Made by a program: the position numbers and the translations under genes. The notes below the pieces were generated by a model. It was not told the origin of the DNA and ran no database searches. It saw nothing but the letters and a program-made list of their open reading frames with translations. This document shows, one piece after another, positions 24,601 to 36,777 of a DNA stretch of 64,000 nt. The first letter of the stretch is position 1, and each line of letters opens with the position of its first letter. Where the stretch lies: the NCBI RefSeq assembly GCF_021018805.1, contig NC_086253.1, forward strand, positions 35,961,583-36,025,582, written 5' to 3'. The DNA is from Prinia subflava (taxonomy: Eukaryota > Chordata > Aves > Passeriformes > Cisticolidae).

Positions 24601-25000
24601 ATTTCAATACTCAAGCTTCATTTTTCATCACACAAATTTAAATCTGTATCTCCTATACCAAGCCATTAATAGAAATCCATATTTAATCCAAAAGCTGTTT
24701 CTCTGTTTGTAAGTAGGTGTAGATACTGAATGACAGAAGGAATTTCATTACACAAAGGAATAGCATTCATTTAGTCATCATTGAGACTATCCTTTGCATT
24801 TCACTGGTGCTGAGCAGATAACTGAGGCTCCCATTCTGAATCTAATCCAATTCCCCCTGCACTTTATGCACAACAGGTGGCTGCACTTCTGTCATGTGTA
24901 GGTGGCCATTTTAGCACCTCCAACCTCTAATAACCTGTAATCAGGTGAAACTGGCAGGTTTTGCAGCCTGAGATACTTCTTTCTGATTTGTTTGCAAGCA
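21668..25000. other. unique non-coding DNA
   Basis: I saw no gene or recognisable transposon. The 131-codon minus ORF at 22452-22847 and the 100-codon plus ORF at 22584-22886 overlap each other and lack recognisable domains. They are treated as chance ORFs. Confidence 0.55.
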
Positions 25001-26600
25001 AATAACTCTTTTTTTCTGGAAAACTGAAATTTCCTCTAGAAACACATGAGTGCTTCCCAAACATTTCCCCTCTAGAGACGGGGAAGCATCTTTGCTTATA
25101 TGCAGTGTGTTGTGTGGAGCAGTCCGTGTTGTCATGCCCACAGTAAATGTGGATGAAGCCAGGCTTGCATATCCTGAGTCAAACATCCAGATATCAAATA
25201 GCACCGCTATTAGTTACAGACAGCAAGGCACATTAACTCGTACAGCGTGTGAAGCTCAGAGCTTTATCTGACAGATTTTTTGGTCCTAGAGGTGCCAAAA
25301 TAAATGTATTGTAACATTTTATAATCCAGGGCTCTGCTTTGGGATTTTTTTTTTCATTTGTTTTAATGCATTTACCAAACAATGGTTAAACCAACGCTGC
25401 ATTCTGTGCAAGGAGAGAAAGGAACTGCTGGCTCTGGGGAGAGTTTTCCATCAATTATGCCAGAGAAAAGGAAGAACATGTATCAGCCAGATCATGCTCC
25501 CTGTTCTAAAAAAGCAGATACGACTCTGGTTTATGCACGGAGCAGAAAATTAGTATGAGGTAATGCTATCATAAATAATTGCTTAAAGCAGCTAGGTAAT
25601 ATGGAGGTTGAAATTTAAAAAAAAAAGAGAAAGGCCTGTAAATGTAAAAGCATGGTGAAGGGTAGCTTTTAAAGTAATTGAGGATTTTTCATTGGATGGT
25701 AGCTTTCTACAGTACATTATTTAAAATCTAAGTGTGGAGTACCCTCTAGCTGATATCTGAAGATCAAAGCTGCTATTAGATTTTTTTTGTAACTGCTGTA
25801 AAAGTTCAGCTATTATAAAGAAAATTAAAGGAACTAATGGAACAAATAACATAAAATAGTCTTCCATCGAACATAGCAGATCAGTATAACTTGTGAAATG
25901 GTGTTTGTTACAAAAGGCCTCAAAGCTTTTAAATGCATTTTTGGTCTAAAAATTGAATTTCAGGTAGCACAGTTGAAAAATCAAACATTGACTTTAATAA
26001 GTACTATTAAAGATTCACCATTGTTATTGTCAGGATTTATTCTCTCTTCTCTCTGGAAGCTAAATTTGAAGCTGAAATGCAAAGGAAACAAGCTACTGTG
26101 CTCTGGACAAGAACTCTTTGATCACAGAGGCAAACACAAAATGGCTTATTAATGATTGCAGCTCAGTGCTCTGCCTGACCTCAGGGCAAGCAGATTTTTT
26201 AGAATAAGCCTCAATTACATTATATAGTTTAACCCTTGATGGGAAAGCAATTTTTGGCTCTATAACCTACGGTAATTTGACAGGAGGCCACAGCAGCCAT
26301 TAAAAGTATCAGTCAAATATGAGGCTCTGCAGGATTAGCACTCCACCGTCGAAGAGAGTACAGCAGTGCCTGGCTCTGCTGTTGGACTGCAGAACTGTTG
26401 GATGGAGTTACATGTTAGGCTGTAAATTAATGAACCACAAAGACAGTCTGGTTTACCTCCTGAATGAGGTAAAACATCAAGCCACCTGTGAAATGGCAGT
26501 ATTTCTGTTTTCAGGAAGACTATACTGAAAGACATTGGTATCTGATGAGATGCAATTAATTTTATAGATCCCTCCATTCACTCCAGGGCTTAGCAGAAAT
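25001..26600. other. repeat-free segment with clustered homeodomain-type sites; possible conserved non-coding DNA
   Basis: There is no transposon, microsatellite or coding signal. Words typical of developmental enhancers include TTAATGATTG at 26149-26158, GGTAATTTGACAG (MEIS/TGIF-like TGACAG at 26278-26283) and AATAATTGCTTAAAGC near 25577. This is suggestive composition only. Conservation cannot be judged from one sequence. Confidence 0.3.
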
Positions 26601-26770
26601 GATTAAATTGTAATGGCCCATAAGACATGAACTAGCAGCTCCAATTCTTTATCTGTTTTTAACTAAGTCTAAAGTAAATCTTTGTAAACAAAACAGTTTT
26701 ATCCTGAATGCCATGTTCATGGTTGTCGTGGTTTGAAGGGAAGTGAGTTTTTTTGGAAGTAGTGGTCAAA

Positions 26771-26775
26771 CCAAT
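26771..26775 (+). promoter_or_regulatory. CCAAT box in LTR copy B
   Basis: AAACCAATCAG, identical to the site in copy A and about 48 bp inside the LTR start, is a plausible NF-Y site of the U3 promoter. Confidence 0.65.
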
Positions 26776-26849
26776 CAGTCTTTAGATCTGAGTATTGGCA
26801 CCTTTGTTGGCCACTAAGAGGTTGGCCACGCCTCTGAGGACACGAGGGG

Positions 26850-26855
26850 TTAAAA
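26850..26855 (+). promoter_or_regulatory. TATA-like TTAAAA in LTR copy B
   Basis: GGTTAAAAGCC sits before a CT-rich stretch, in the same context as copy A. The spacing to the CCAAT box is about 29 bp longer than in copy A because of the extra block. Confidence 0.5.
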
Positions 26856-28007
26856 GCCGGATTTCCCAGCAGGACTCTCTCTTTCCTGCTCTGCTTTCGG
26901 AGAGGGAGCGTCTTCTCCTCTCCCCTGCCTGGGCCTGAATAGGCCGGGTGGGGGAGGGGAGCAAGGTGGGCCTGGCTGAGCAAGGTGGGCCTCGGGGTGG
27001 GGAACAGAGGGAGCTGGAGTGGAGCTGGTCCAGCTTCCATCTAGAATGGAGGGGTGGAGGGAGAACTTTGGAGGTGCCTTCCGTCCCCCTCCCTGTCCCA
27101 TCCCGTTCCCCCCCCCAGTCCCGTCTCTCTCCTCCCCCCACAGAGAGAAGGTGCCGAGTTGGAGCTGCTTGTGAGAGCTGCAGTGTCTGCGATCGCCTGT
27201 GCCTGACCTTGGTGGTGGGAGATAAAGCTTTTAACTCTTTCTTAGGCAGAAGAGAGTTATCCCTGGACGCTGTATTCTCATAGTTGGTGGTTTTAGAAGA
27301 GAGAGGACAGCCTGGGACCGAGAGGGTAATGTGAGATGAAAAGAAGCCCCTTCGATTGCCGGAATGAAGAGGAGTGGCTTATGAGGCTGGACTTTTCTTG
27401 CATAATGATAGCCATAGACGGACCCTGGACCCTCCTGACTATAAATAAGACTGTGTTTGGGTGGATGTTTTTGGCTCAAACCCAGAGACGTTCTGGCCTG
27501 CTTCTTGGAGCCCCCGGCCCCAGGGGTAAATGGGGGGGGACCTGAGTCCCAAAATGAGAAGATGGCTGGTTTTTGGTACTTGGCCAAAACGTCCTTAAAA
27601 AGAGCCCTGTTGCAGTGCAGGTCCATAGACGGCAGTGAGAGTGCTGGACGTGGAAAGGAGGGTGTCACCCTGGCAGACTCTTCGAGGCAGTGCCATGGGT
27701 GACGTGGGAACACGGGATGGTGGACCTGTGTTTCCTGTGGGGGGCGGTCTGTGGTGCGAGAGAGACTCCTCTCGTCCTGGATGGAATGTGGATTGTCTGA
27801 ATTTTAAAGGATGATGATTTGGACTAGGAACCCAGGGTTGTTGAGGGATTAAGCAAGTAGATGAAGGTAATGTGCTGGAGTCAACTGAGTGAGCATGTAT
27901 GGAATGGAATTGGGGGGAGGAGAAGCAGTGTTTTGGGACGTTTTCTCTTCTGCTTTTGGGTGGTTGGGTTTTTCTTTCCTTTTCTATTGTCCATTGTTAT
28001 GTAGTGT

Positions 28008-28013
28008 AATAAA
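28008..28013 (+). terminator. AATAAA polyadenylation signal of LTR copy B
   Basis: AATAAA in GTGTAATAAATTG lies about 125 bp before the LTR end and matches the position in copy A. Confidence 0.7.
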
Positions 28014-29587
28014 TTGTCTGTCTGCTTCAAGTATTAGGCCTGCTCTGCTCTGTTCTTGACCACATCTCACAGCAGTTCATTAGGTAAAATATACCCTCAT
28101 GGGTGCATTGGCATTTTGTCTAATGTCAACCCATGACAATGGTTCTTTTTGAGAGAAAATACAACAATCATGGGATATAAAACCTTGAAAATGATACAAC
28201 CACAAGGTGCTGAAAGTTTGACTGGGACATCACTTGTAGAGAAAAGAAAAAACATTCTTCTAAGTGCTTTAAATTATTTTCTTTCCCCTTGCTCTTTCTT
28301 TTTTAATTTTTCTAGTTCTGAAATATGCCTTTTCTATATATATTTCTTTCTATTTAAAGAAATATAAAGACCAATACACAGAACCTGGCCCCAAATTGCT
28401 CTATATTTATGAACAGAACAATAATAAAGGTTACATCATGAAACAATTTTAGGAGAAAATAATTAAAAATTACTTTTTTACCCAGCTTAACTAAGAGAAA
28501 CACTGAATATCTATTCTTTCCTCTGAAACTGCAATTCATTTTCTTTAACTGGAGCACAAGTTACATTTCCATAAAGGGTGGCATATATTAAGAACATTTT
28601 TATTGTATTTTATACACGTGCCATTACTCTGAGCTTGATGTGCAATTTTTCCATAAAACAGTTAAGCAGGATTGTCCAAAAAAGAAGGAAACATGGTAAA
28701 AATGTGGAAATGAACCACTGATTAATAAGTGGTGTAGGAATTTGGAAACTTGTGGAATCTTTGTTGAGGAGAGAGACCAATTGATTGAATTGCCTTTATG
28801 TGATGAGAAAAGGAAGCATTGTGGTGGGACAGCAGCCTGCAGAGCACTAATAGGCTGGATGGGCACAGAGGAATACAAATCAAGCAATTAGCTCCAAAGC
28901 AAGATATTGATTACGAAATTAGCCATGGCACTAAGGGAATACAAAGGAATGATACTTATTAACTATTTATATGCCACTGCTGAGAATAAATAGTAAATAA
29001 GAAGAATTAGAATTGCTCATTTGTCAGTACACATTTGTCTTAGTCAGAATCAGAGAAACCTGGATGATTAATGATGGAAATAATATAATCAGTAGTTATA
29101 TGCTATTACAAAAAGTAGTATATGGAAGACATAAGAGACATTCCTTGTCCAAAATGGTCCTGTTTTGAATTTTTAAATTACTGATAGCTTGGTGCCATTG
29201 ATTTTGAATCTGTATAGATTATTTATCCATCTTGTGCTTCTGGTTAGATCAGTATTTAGCATCATTTACTGATTCACAGATTTAGGTCTTGTAAGCCCAA
29301 AAGATTGGCTTCTGCCTGTATATATTAGTTCTTATAGATAAAGTATGAGTAGAAGGGGAGGACACTGAAATGCAGAAATGAGATTTAACACACATCTGGA
29401 GCCTTATGAAATATAAATATATTTCTCTTACCAAACTAAATGCTATCTGCTTATGACCTCTACGGTGACACATAATGATGATTTGATTATGTCTGTTCTA
29501 TAAACAGGATTAAAAAAGGCATTACTATAAACTACTACATGCATATCATACAATCCCCCAAATACTTATGTTTGTCAGGGGAGGAGA

Positions 29588-29695
29588 AAATTTTAAGCAA
29601 AAAATGTGAAATTAGTAAAAATACAACACTGAATATTTGTCAAAGATAAATTTTAAGAAAAAAAATTGAATATTAGTAAAAAAAGTAGCACTGAA
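29588..29695. repeat. diverged local duplication, 60-bp offset
   Basis: AAATTTTAAG...ATTAGTAAAAA...CACTGAA occurs twice with starts exactly 60 bp apart (29588 and 29648), with scattered substitutions. It is a local tandem duplication of AT-rich DNA and not a known repeat family. Confidence 0.75.
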
Positions 29696-30117
29696 ATGAT
29701 AAAGAAAGGTGATGTCTCTAGTAGTATTAAGTAGCTATTAACTAGAGGATAAAAAACGGTAATCCTTTAGTCAATAGGTAAGCTAATAACAATAACTACA
29801 CATATGATGTTAGAAATCATGGAAAATTCACAAGGAATATGGAAAGGAAAATAGTACATGTGGAAAAATCTATCGTTATCAGACTAAAAGTAAAGGCTTT
29901 TTTCAAGGAAAATATGGATCAAAAAGGATTCTAGCAATGAAATTGCCCAATGGCTAGACAAAAATATAATTTATTTTAATGATAATGGAGCGGAAAACAA
30001 ATATTCATTAAACACTTGTTGTGCATTTGGGGAAGATCCTCAGTAAGTATAATGCATAGATATATCATATGATAATTATGAAATGCATATTATTCAAAAG
30101 TCAATAAAATAATTTAC

Positions 30118-30157
30118 ATTTTGATATGACCAACAATACAGTTGGTCTTATCAAAAT
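30118..30157. repeat. 17-bp inverted repeat (one mismatch), 6-base loop
   Basis: Positions 30118-30134 pair with 30141-30157 at 16 of 17 positions around the loop AATACA. The inner stem is GACCAAC/GTTGGTC. A transcript would fold into a simple 40-nt hairpin, shorter than a usual microRNA precursor. No flanking complementarity extends it. Confidence 0.85.
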
Positions 30158-33100
30158 ACAGTTCATGAATGAACAAAGAATAAATATAGAAAGGGTTTCC
30201 ATGTTCAGACTGCTGATTATGCCAAAGACTCAAGGATGCTACTGAATTGCTAGCTTTACACAAATTTTAAATCAAAAAGGAGCTTCTTCAGTAGGACTAA
30301 TCTTCAGTTGAGTTCCTCTTGCTTCAGCAAATTGTCACCACTGGAACACTATGTCCATTTCTTTGGAAGTTTGTACTTCTAAGAGAATGTTGAAAAATGG
30401 AAAATGTTCAAAGAGAAGTCAGAAAATTAATAAGAATAGTGAAGACCATATCATACAGAAGGATGTCAGGAGCATAGTATACTTGGTGAGTATATGACCC
30501 AGTTCCAGTCTCTGGGAGGGAAAGTTTGTCATAAATGTCCATAATAGCATTCACAGAAATGATTGATAATACTTCTGAGAACTGACTAAGTAGGACATGA
30601 TAATGACTTTCAGAAGTCTGCACCCTTGTGAAGTTTTAGAAGCCCAGTTTTCCAAGGTTTTCAGACACAAATTGTCATTATGTCAAGACAGGGTAGATAC
30701 CCAGTTTGTTTTTAAAGTCATGCTAAGATATATAAAAATGCCTGAGTTTAGAATGACATATGTATCAATTAACATAACAGCAATATTGATATATAATATT
30801 GGATGGAGCACTGAGGTGGGGGTGGTCTGGAACTCTATGCAGGTTGACTGTTCCTTGTTGCTGAATGCTTCCTGTCTCTAGATAACAGGATACGGTATGT
30901 TAGGCAGCAACCATCCTAGTCAGGCCAGGGGTTATACTGGGCATACTCTATTTCATAATCAGGTTTGCTCCTATCAGAAACTACCTATAGAATTTAATTC
31001 CAGGTAATCTGTGCAGTGCAAGAAGCACAGAACACATGATGACAACTCACCCAGACCATTCAATTTTGGGGAATGCTCTGATCTAAAATATGGTTTCAAA
31101 GCCAAAGAATCCATGACTGAATTTCTGTTATGTGAACAATTTGGTGCTGATCTATCATGGTCCCTTTAAGAAGGAAAATCATGTCCAGCATATCCTGCCT
31201 CAGCTGCACTTGAAATAATCATTACTAATACAGGCTGAAAAACTACTGTTACAATGCTCATTGAATGTAAAGATAAGTGAAGCCATGTGAAGCTGGAACT
31301 TAGTTCTAGTAGGAGCTGCAGAGCACACCTAGAAATGCCTACCTTCACTGATTTGCAGTTCTAGTTAAAGCTCCTTTTGAGTATACAGACTCCTGTTTTC
31401 TAGAATTCTATCTCTTTCAGAGACAATTTCAGTTTTAGAGGTTTTTTACCAGATGTCAAAATCCTTCATCAAGAACTTAGGCTTTAACCAAATTTATCAC
31501 CTGTTGAATATCTGCAATAAATTGAAGGAAGGTCCAAAAGTTGCATTGTGTTTAGAAAAATACTTCTCTTATCACTTACAGAGCAAAATACAATAAGGCA
31601 AATGGCACATGAGCAAAAATAATTCTGAACACCATATTGTAATATATCAGAGTATTCACTCTGCCCTGCCTATAACGGGAATGAGTGGTAAAGGTAACCT
31701 AATCAGAATGATATTAAAGACAGCAACAGCTCCAGTTTGTATGTTAGAGAAGCAGATGAAACAATGTTCAGCATATAGACACAGCAGCACTCTAAACACT
31801 CCAGCAGGAACCCTGGCATTCAGGCAATTAATGTGATAAGAGAGACAAAGACCAGTGAGCAAATCCTTGGCAATTAGTGCTGTGTTTATATAAATGCAAT
31901 TACTCTATATGATTGTGACAAGAGCAAAAAGAGTGTATATTTTGTAAACAGCCAGCTCAGACAAGATATTTTATATATTTTTATTCTTAGAATAGAGAGG
32001 GAATTAGGTTTTTACATCCCATAACATCATGCATCAACATATACTATATCTTCTTCAGGGAGAAAAATAAACAAAGAAAATAAGGAAAGGTTAAAAAGTA
32101 CAATTAACTTCTCTCTCTCTCTGAAACACTGAACTGCTCTTAGCCATTAGGGTGTACAGGTATCAGAGACTCTTTCCTGCAGTCCTCAGATATATTTACA
32201 TAATGTTTAGGTGCAGAACCAATATCCTGTGACTAATTCCACAAAACACATAATGAATTCTAGACTCTACTGGCTATAAAAAATAGTCAGGCAGTCACCT
32301 ACTTTCTCCATGATTCCACAATACATCTTTCTTTGTAGTATCTCAGCTCTTGATCAAAACAACCTGTAGGGTAAAAAATGTTCTCTTAAAATACTCAGCA
32401 AGACAAACTCTCTAAAATTTGCATCTATTTACTGATTATTTGTAAACAAGAAAAAAGCTGAAATTTAGCATTTCCCACACGTTATTTAAATAGCTCTGTC
32501 TAACACTGAGAGTCCTCTTTATCTCCTTAGCAGTCTCAGCATTTTTCAAAGCAGTTAATTGTATTGAAAATTCAATGCCTGAGTAGTATTTTTTAAATGT
32601 TTTTCAAGGCTTGGTTGCAGGGATTAACAAGAAGAAATTCTTGTTAATGCATCATCAATGCTAAGGACATGCTTAGTTGGACTTTGTATTAAGAATCAGT
32701 TCAATATTCTGGGATGAGTAGTAAATCTTGGATGTCAGTTTTGTTCCCTCCTACCAGGTAAATTGTTCTTGTAAACTCAAGTGCTGCCGCTATGCTTCAC
32801 TGATGTGCTTGGAATGAGTTTGTGAGAAACAGGGAATAAAAGTAAAATGTTCTATCAACTATAGATAGGAAACAGAGATGCATTTTCTTCGGAAAACCTT
32901 TTGCACTTATTACTCATATTACTAAGATGCTGAGCTACACAGACAGAAAGGGATGTAATTCAATCTCAGACAAGCAGTACAGCAGCACAATGCAGTCTGT
33001 GCCAAAAAATAACAAGTATGACATAATGCCATCATAAACTCTTGAAAAATAAATCATATACCATCTGAATTCTATTGCTGCTTTCACACTTCAGTCCTCA

Positions 33101-36100
33101 GCAGAGACACTTCTGTTTCTGCAACTTAATTTGCAGAAGGCAGTCACTTTATTACTCAAAGTAATGTTGGTTTATATTACTTCTATACTCTACAGTAAAT
33201 TCAGATTGAGTACCTTACAGTCTGATTTCACTGTTTATGTTACTCATCCCCATGGAAAACAAAATAGGATTTGTTGTGGAACTTGGGAAAATTATTCAAG
33301 GTTGTTTTTTAAGGAGTTTCAGATTCCAAGACTAAGATTTGCCAGAGATGAATTCATTATAGACCAAATACTTGCGCATAGAATACGTGACAATCCAGCC
33401 TCTATGCATGTGAACTTAGCAGAGCCAATACTCATAGTTTTTATCTAGGTGCTTGCTAGTGCAGTCTCCAACCATATGAAACCTTGCAGGGGCTGTGTGG
33501 CCCTGGGAAGTTCCACTGAGCAGAAAACAGGTGTAAGGTGTGTTTCCTTGCAATCAATGCATACCAGAGGGAGAGGAGGAGGGTGTTTCATGGCAGTCTT
33601 TTTGAGCATATCCTGCTGGAACACTAGAAGCCATGAGAGCTATCCAATACCTTGAAATGTTTGTTACCAGATTCTTCAGTGAAAACAAAGGCATACTGAC
33701 CACTGATTCTCTTTACAGAATGAGTATTAGTATTTTAATAAATACCGACACAATTAGCAGTGTTATCTTTTAGGAGTACTATTTTTGTCTGCTGTTCTTC
33801 CTTTAAAGTGGCTATTATATAAATCGTTTAGGCCAAAAATGTGATTATGCTAAATATCTTCTATCAAAATAAAGTTGTCCAATAAAAGGAAAATGTTGGT
33901 CAGAACCTGAACATGAAAGTAAGCTGGGTTCAGGAAGTATATTACAAAGAATAATAAGTCTTTGATTTAAATGTCTGAGTGTTTGTCATTAATACCCTGT
34001 CAGTCAAACCTGGGTTTATTCAGACTGCTCCTGGCAGGGACATTTTCAGTAATTTGAACAACAAATTAATGGTATCTTTTATTTATATCAAGATACCAAC
34101 TAGAATTTTCATTCAGATTAATTGAATGACTGGGAGACTGTTCTTTTTGTACAGTCAGCATATTCAAACCAATATCTTTTTATCTCTGGAAAGTGGAAAA
34201 TATTGTTGGTTTAATAGACTGATTGTTTAGAGAATTTTACTTTAAACGAACAAATCTTTCAGATGGAGTTTCTTAGAGCGTCTCTTAAAATCTTGTATTT
34301 TTATATTCTCCAGATATTTTTGATAGCTTCTAAAGAAATTGTATTATTTTGTAAAAATATATGGAAAGAATGAAGAAACAGTGGAAACTTTAGAAAAATG
34401 CAGTTTCAAGCTTTAAAAAGTCAGAGTTTGATGATTACTTTCAGCACAGTGATCTTTTATCTCTCTGAAGTACAACATCACTTTTTTCTGCTTTGTATCT
34501 CTAGAGATAGAGAGTTCTTTTATCAGCAGCACACTTTAAGTAGAACATTCTCCTATGCTGAACATTTTAAAGGACTCTTTTCTAGGTTGATGATTTCTGG
34601 CTTCCAAAACACCAGGCATTTCTTCTGTTGGAAGGGTTTCATTTTAAGAATTAGAAGAGTTACCCTGTGTAGTTCTCCACAATAAAGTTTATAAGAGATG
34701 AAAATTCAAGTTATTCAATAAGTTCCTAGATGTCAAGGTCCAGATGGATGGTAAAGCACTCACAAACAAGAATAGCAAACGCTTGTAAGTCAAAAGATTT
34801 ATAATGTGGTTGTGTACAAATGTCCTTTTTTGTCCTTTTTTCCATAGGTAGCTTAAGTAACAATATATTTGAGCCTAGTTTCTTGTATACCTGGTTGACT
34901 GCTGGTAGTGCTATGCCAAAGAGAAAGATGGTGGACTTTTTTTCACTCTGCTGAAACTTTTGCAATAATTAGTTCAGGATGAAATACAACAGATGTCAAG
35001 CAATAGCAGCAACAAATTGCTGCTTAATATAAAAAAAAAAGCAATACTGAATGGTTGATATATACAATCAGCAAATTTATGGGAAACAGTATTCATTCTG
35101 TACTTCTTTTCAATACTTGTTCATTTTTTGCACCATTTGTAAGACAGATTTCTTACTGTACCTTTTATAAGTGACCATTGCTACTCATACTTCTCACCTA
35201 TCATGTTAAATGCACTTTGTACCAGTTTCGCCCTCAACACAGGAAAATAGATCTACCTCTTCAGACTGAAAGTAGTACTATCTTAGGTCACCTAAGAATC
35301 ATGTAGTTGGCTGATGAAAATGTTCCTACATCTTAAAAACAAAAAGGCCTAATGCTATTCTAGGAAGTATAATGTCATAACAAAGAGCAGGAAAAACAAA
35401 AGGGACAACATACTATTTACTGCACTACAGAACTGGACAAGTGGTGCCTGCTTCAGATCTTGTTGCTTCTTTCAACCTGTGCTTTTCTCAACTTTTCACT
35501 GGAAAAGTAACTCTCCCCTTATCCCTGCTATACCCTGAGAATTCTCAGATTATTTTCCTGGGCCTTACAGGATTATGTCTCTGAAACAAAGCTTCCTCCA
35601 GAATCCAAGAGCCTGAAAACAAAATCATTATTTTTTGAAAACCAGAAAAGTTTTGCCTCTACTGATTCCTATGGGTTTTGGATTACATACAAGGTAAAAG
35701 CCTTGTAGCATACATAGCAAGTCTTTTTTATTGCAGTCAGAGCAAAGAAAAAGAAATAATTCATGTTTAGCTTCTCAGAAGGATAAAACACTTTTCCTCA
35801 AATTAGATTTGATTATGTTTCAAAGAATCTTGGAAAAGTATTTGGTTGGGGTAGCAGATATATCATGTGTGAACCCAACTGATGGATCAGATTCCTTTTT
35901 ACTCCAGAGTTACTGCAGATTTGCTTTGTGCTATAGCGTGAATTCCAGGTTAAACTGGTCAGCTGAAAGAGTGACATGGCTTTAAGTACCACAATATTTT
36001 TTCTGGATTGCAGCTTGATAATACCTACTGTAACTGTCTAGAAGGATTTTAGAATCTACATCCACTTAATTTGCTAGGAAATGATTGCAGCTAATGTAAG

Positions 36101-36652
36101 ATGTGAAAAACTCTGACCTCCTTTCTTTGCTTAATTTTGTATATCTGATAAAAGCTATAATGAGTACTGCCACCAAAATTATTAAGTATGTTTTCCTTAT
36201 ACAACAAAAGATGTTGTATGAGGCACATAAAAGGTCCCCAGCCAAGACACATTTATATATGTTTGGCTAAACAGAGGTTAAGTTAAATCTTTGTTCCAGA
36301 AAGATAAGCTAAAAATGATATGAACTTAAATATTTCCCTTTATCGTAAAGATATATTTGTCAGCACAATGAAGTCAACTGAAATTTTATAATAATTCACA
36401 AGATACAAAACTCCCATTCCCCAGAAAGTCTGAAAAGATTTTCTTACAAGATCAATGAGACGGTATAATCATTGCTGGGTAATACTCAATATTTTGCAGA
36501 AATCGCACCTGAAATATTATGTTATGACTCAAATTATTTCTGCTTGAGCATTCATATAAATTTCATTTCCAAAATGATGAAAAGAAATAGAAATAATCAG
36601 ATTCAACTGGAAAACTGGAACTCTGTCAGTGTTGGTGAAATACTGGAACAAG

Positions 36653-36777
36653 GAGCCTAGATGCTGTAGCTGCCCCATGACTGGAAATACTCAAGGCCAG
36701 GCTGGTCCTTTGGAGATTGGACTCAACGACCTTTAAATGTGCCTTCCATCCCAAGTCATTCTATGATTCTGTGATTC
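36653..36777 (+). mobile_element. CR1 LINE 3'-end fragment
   Basis: A plus-strand CR1 tail. It reads CCCATGACTGGAAATACTCA, then GGCCAGGCTGG, then GGACTCAACGACCTTTAAA. It then has TGCCTTCCATCC and the terminal octamers ATTCTATG ATTCTGTG ATTC. This matches the avian CR1 3' structure with an internal deletion. It is about 125 bp, severely 5'-truncated and non-coding. The octamers are intact, so it is younger than the other CR1 pieces here. Confidence 0.88.

Larger units (their letters stand above)
26724..28138 (+). mobile_element. long solo LTR of an endogenous retrovirus (copy B)
   Basis: The 1415-bp segment starts TGTCGTGG and ends CCATGACA, near-perfect inverted termini. It is flanked on both sides by ATGGT (26719-26723 and 28139-28143), a perfect 5-bp target-site duplication. 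It aligns with copy A at 9650-10969 throughout, on the same strand. Shared landmarks are the CCAAT box, GTTAAAAGC, the CAGCCTGGGACCGAGA block, GCCATGGGTGAC, AATAAA and TTAGGCCTGCTCTGCTCTG. Relative to copy A it carries an extra block of about 29 bp just after the CCAAT box. No gag, pol or env lies next to it, so recombination between two LTRs removed the provirus body. Class III (ERVL-like) is likely from the 5-bp duplication. ORFs inside (up to 160 codons, minus strand) are not retroviral genes. Confidence 0.92.
28144..36652. other. AT-rich unique non-coding DNA
   Basis: No gene or recognisable transposon was found in 8.5 kb. The stretch holds a 60-bp-offset local duplication (29588-29695) and a near-perfect hairpin (30118-30157), both listed separately. 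The 105-codon ORF at 33131-33448 has no recognisable domain, start context or splice structure. Confidence 0.55.

Noticed and set aside
27231..27713. 160-codon minus-strand ORF, the longest in the window
   Set aside because: It lies wholly inside LTR copy B, antisense to it, overlaps ORFs in other frames and shows no retroviral or cellular domain. GC-rich DNA gives long chance ORFs.
9650..28138. A full provirus bounded by the two long LTRs
   Set aside because: The 15.7 kb between them lacks gag, pol or env. The two LTRs carry different target-site duplications, and the interval holds unrelated unique DNA and another LTR.
33131..33448. 105-codon plus-strand ORF that looks mildly protein-like
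   Set aside because: No recognisable domain, no splice or polyadenylation context, and AT-rich codons like the background.
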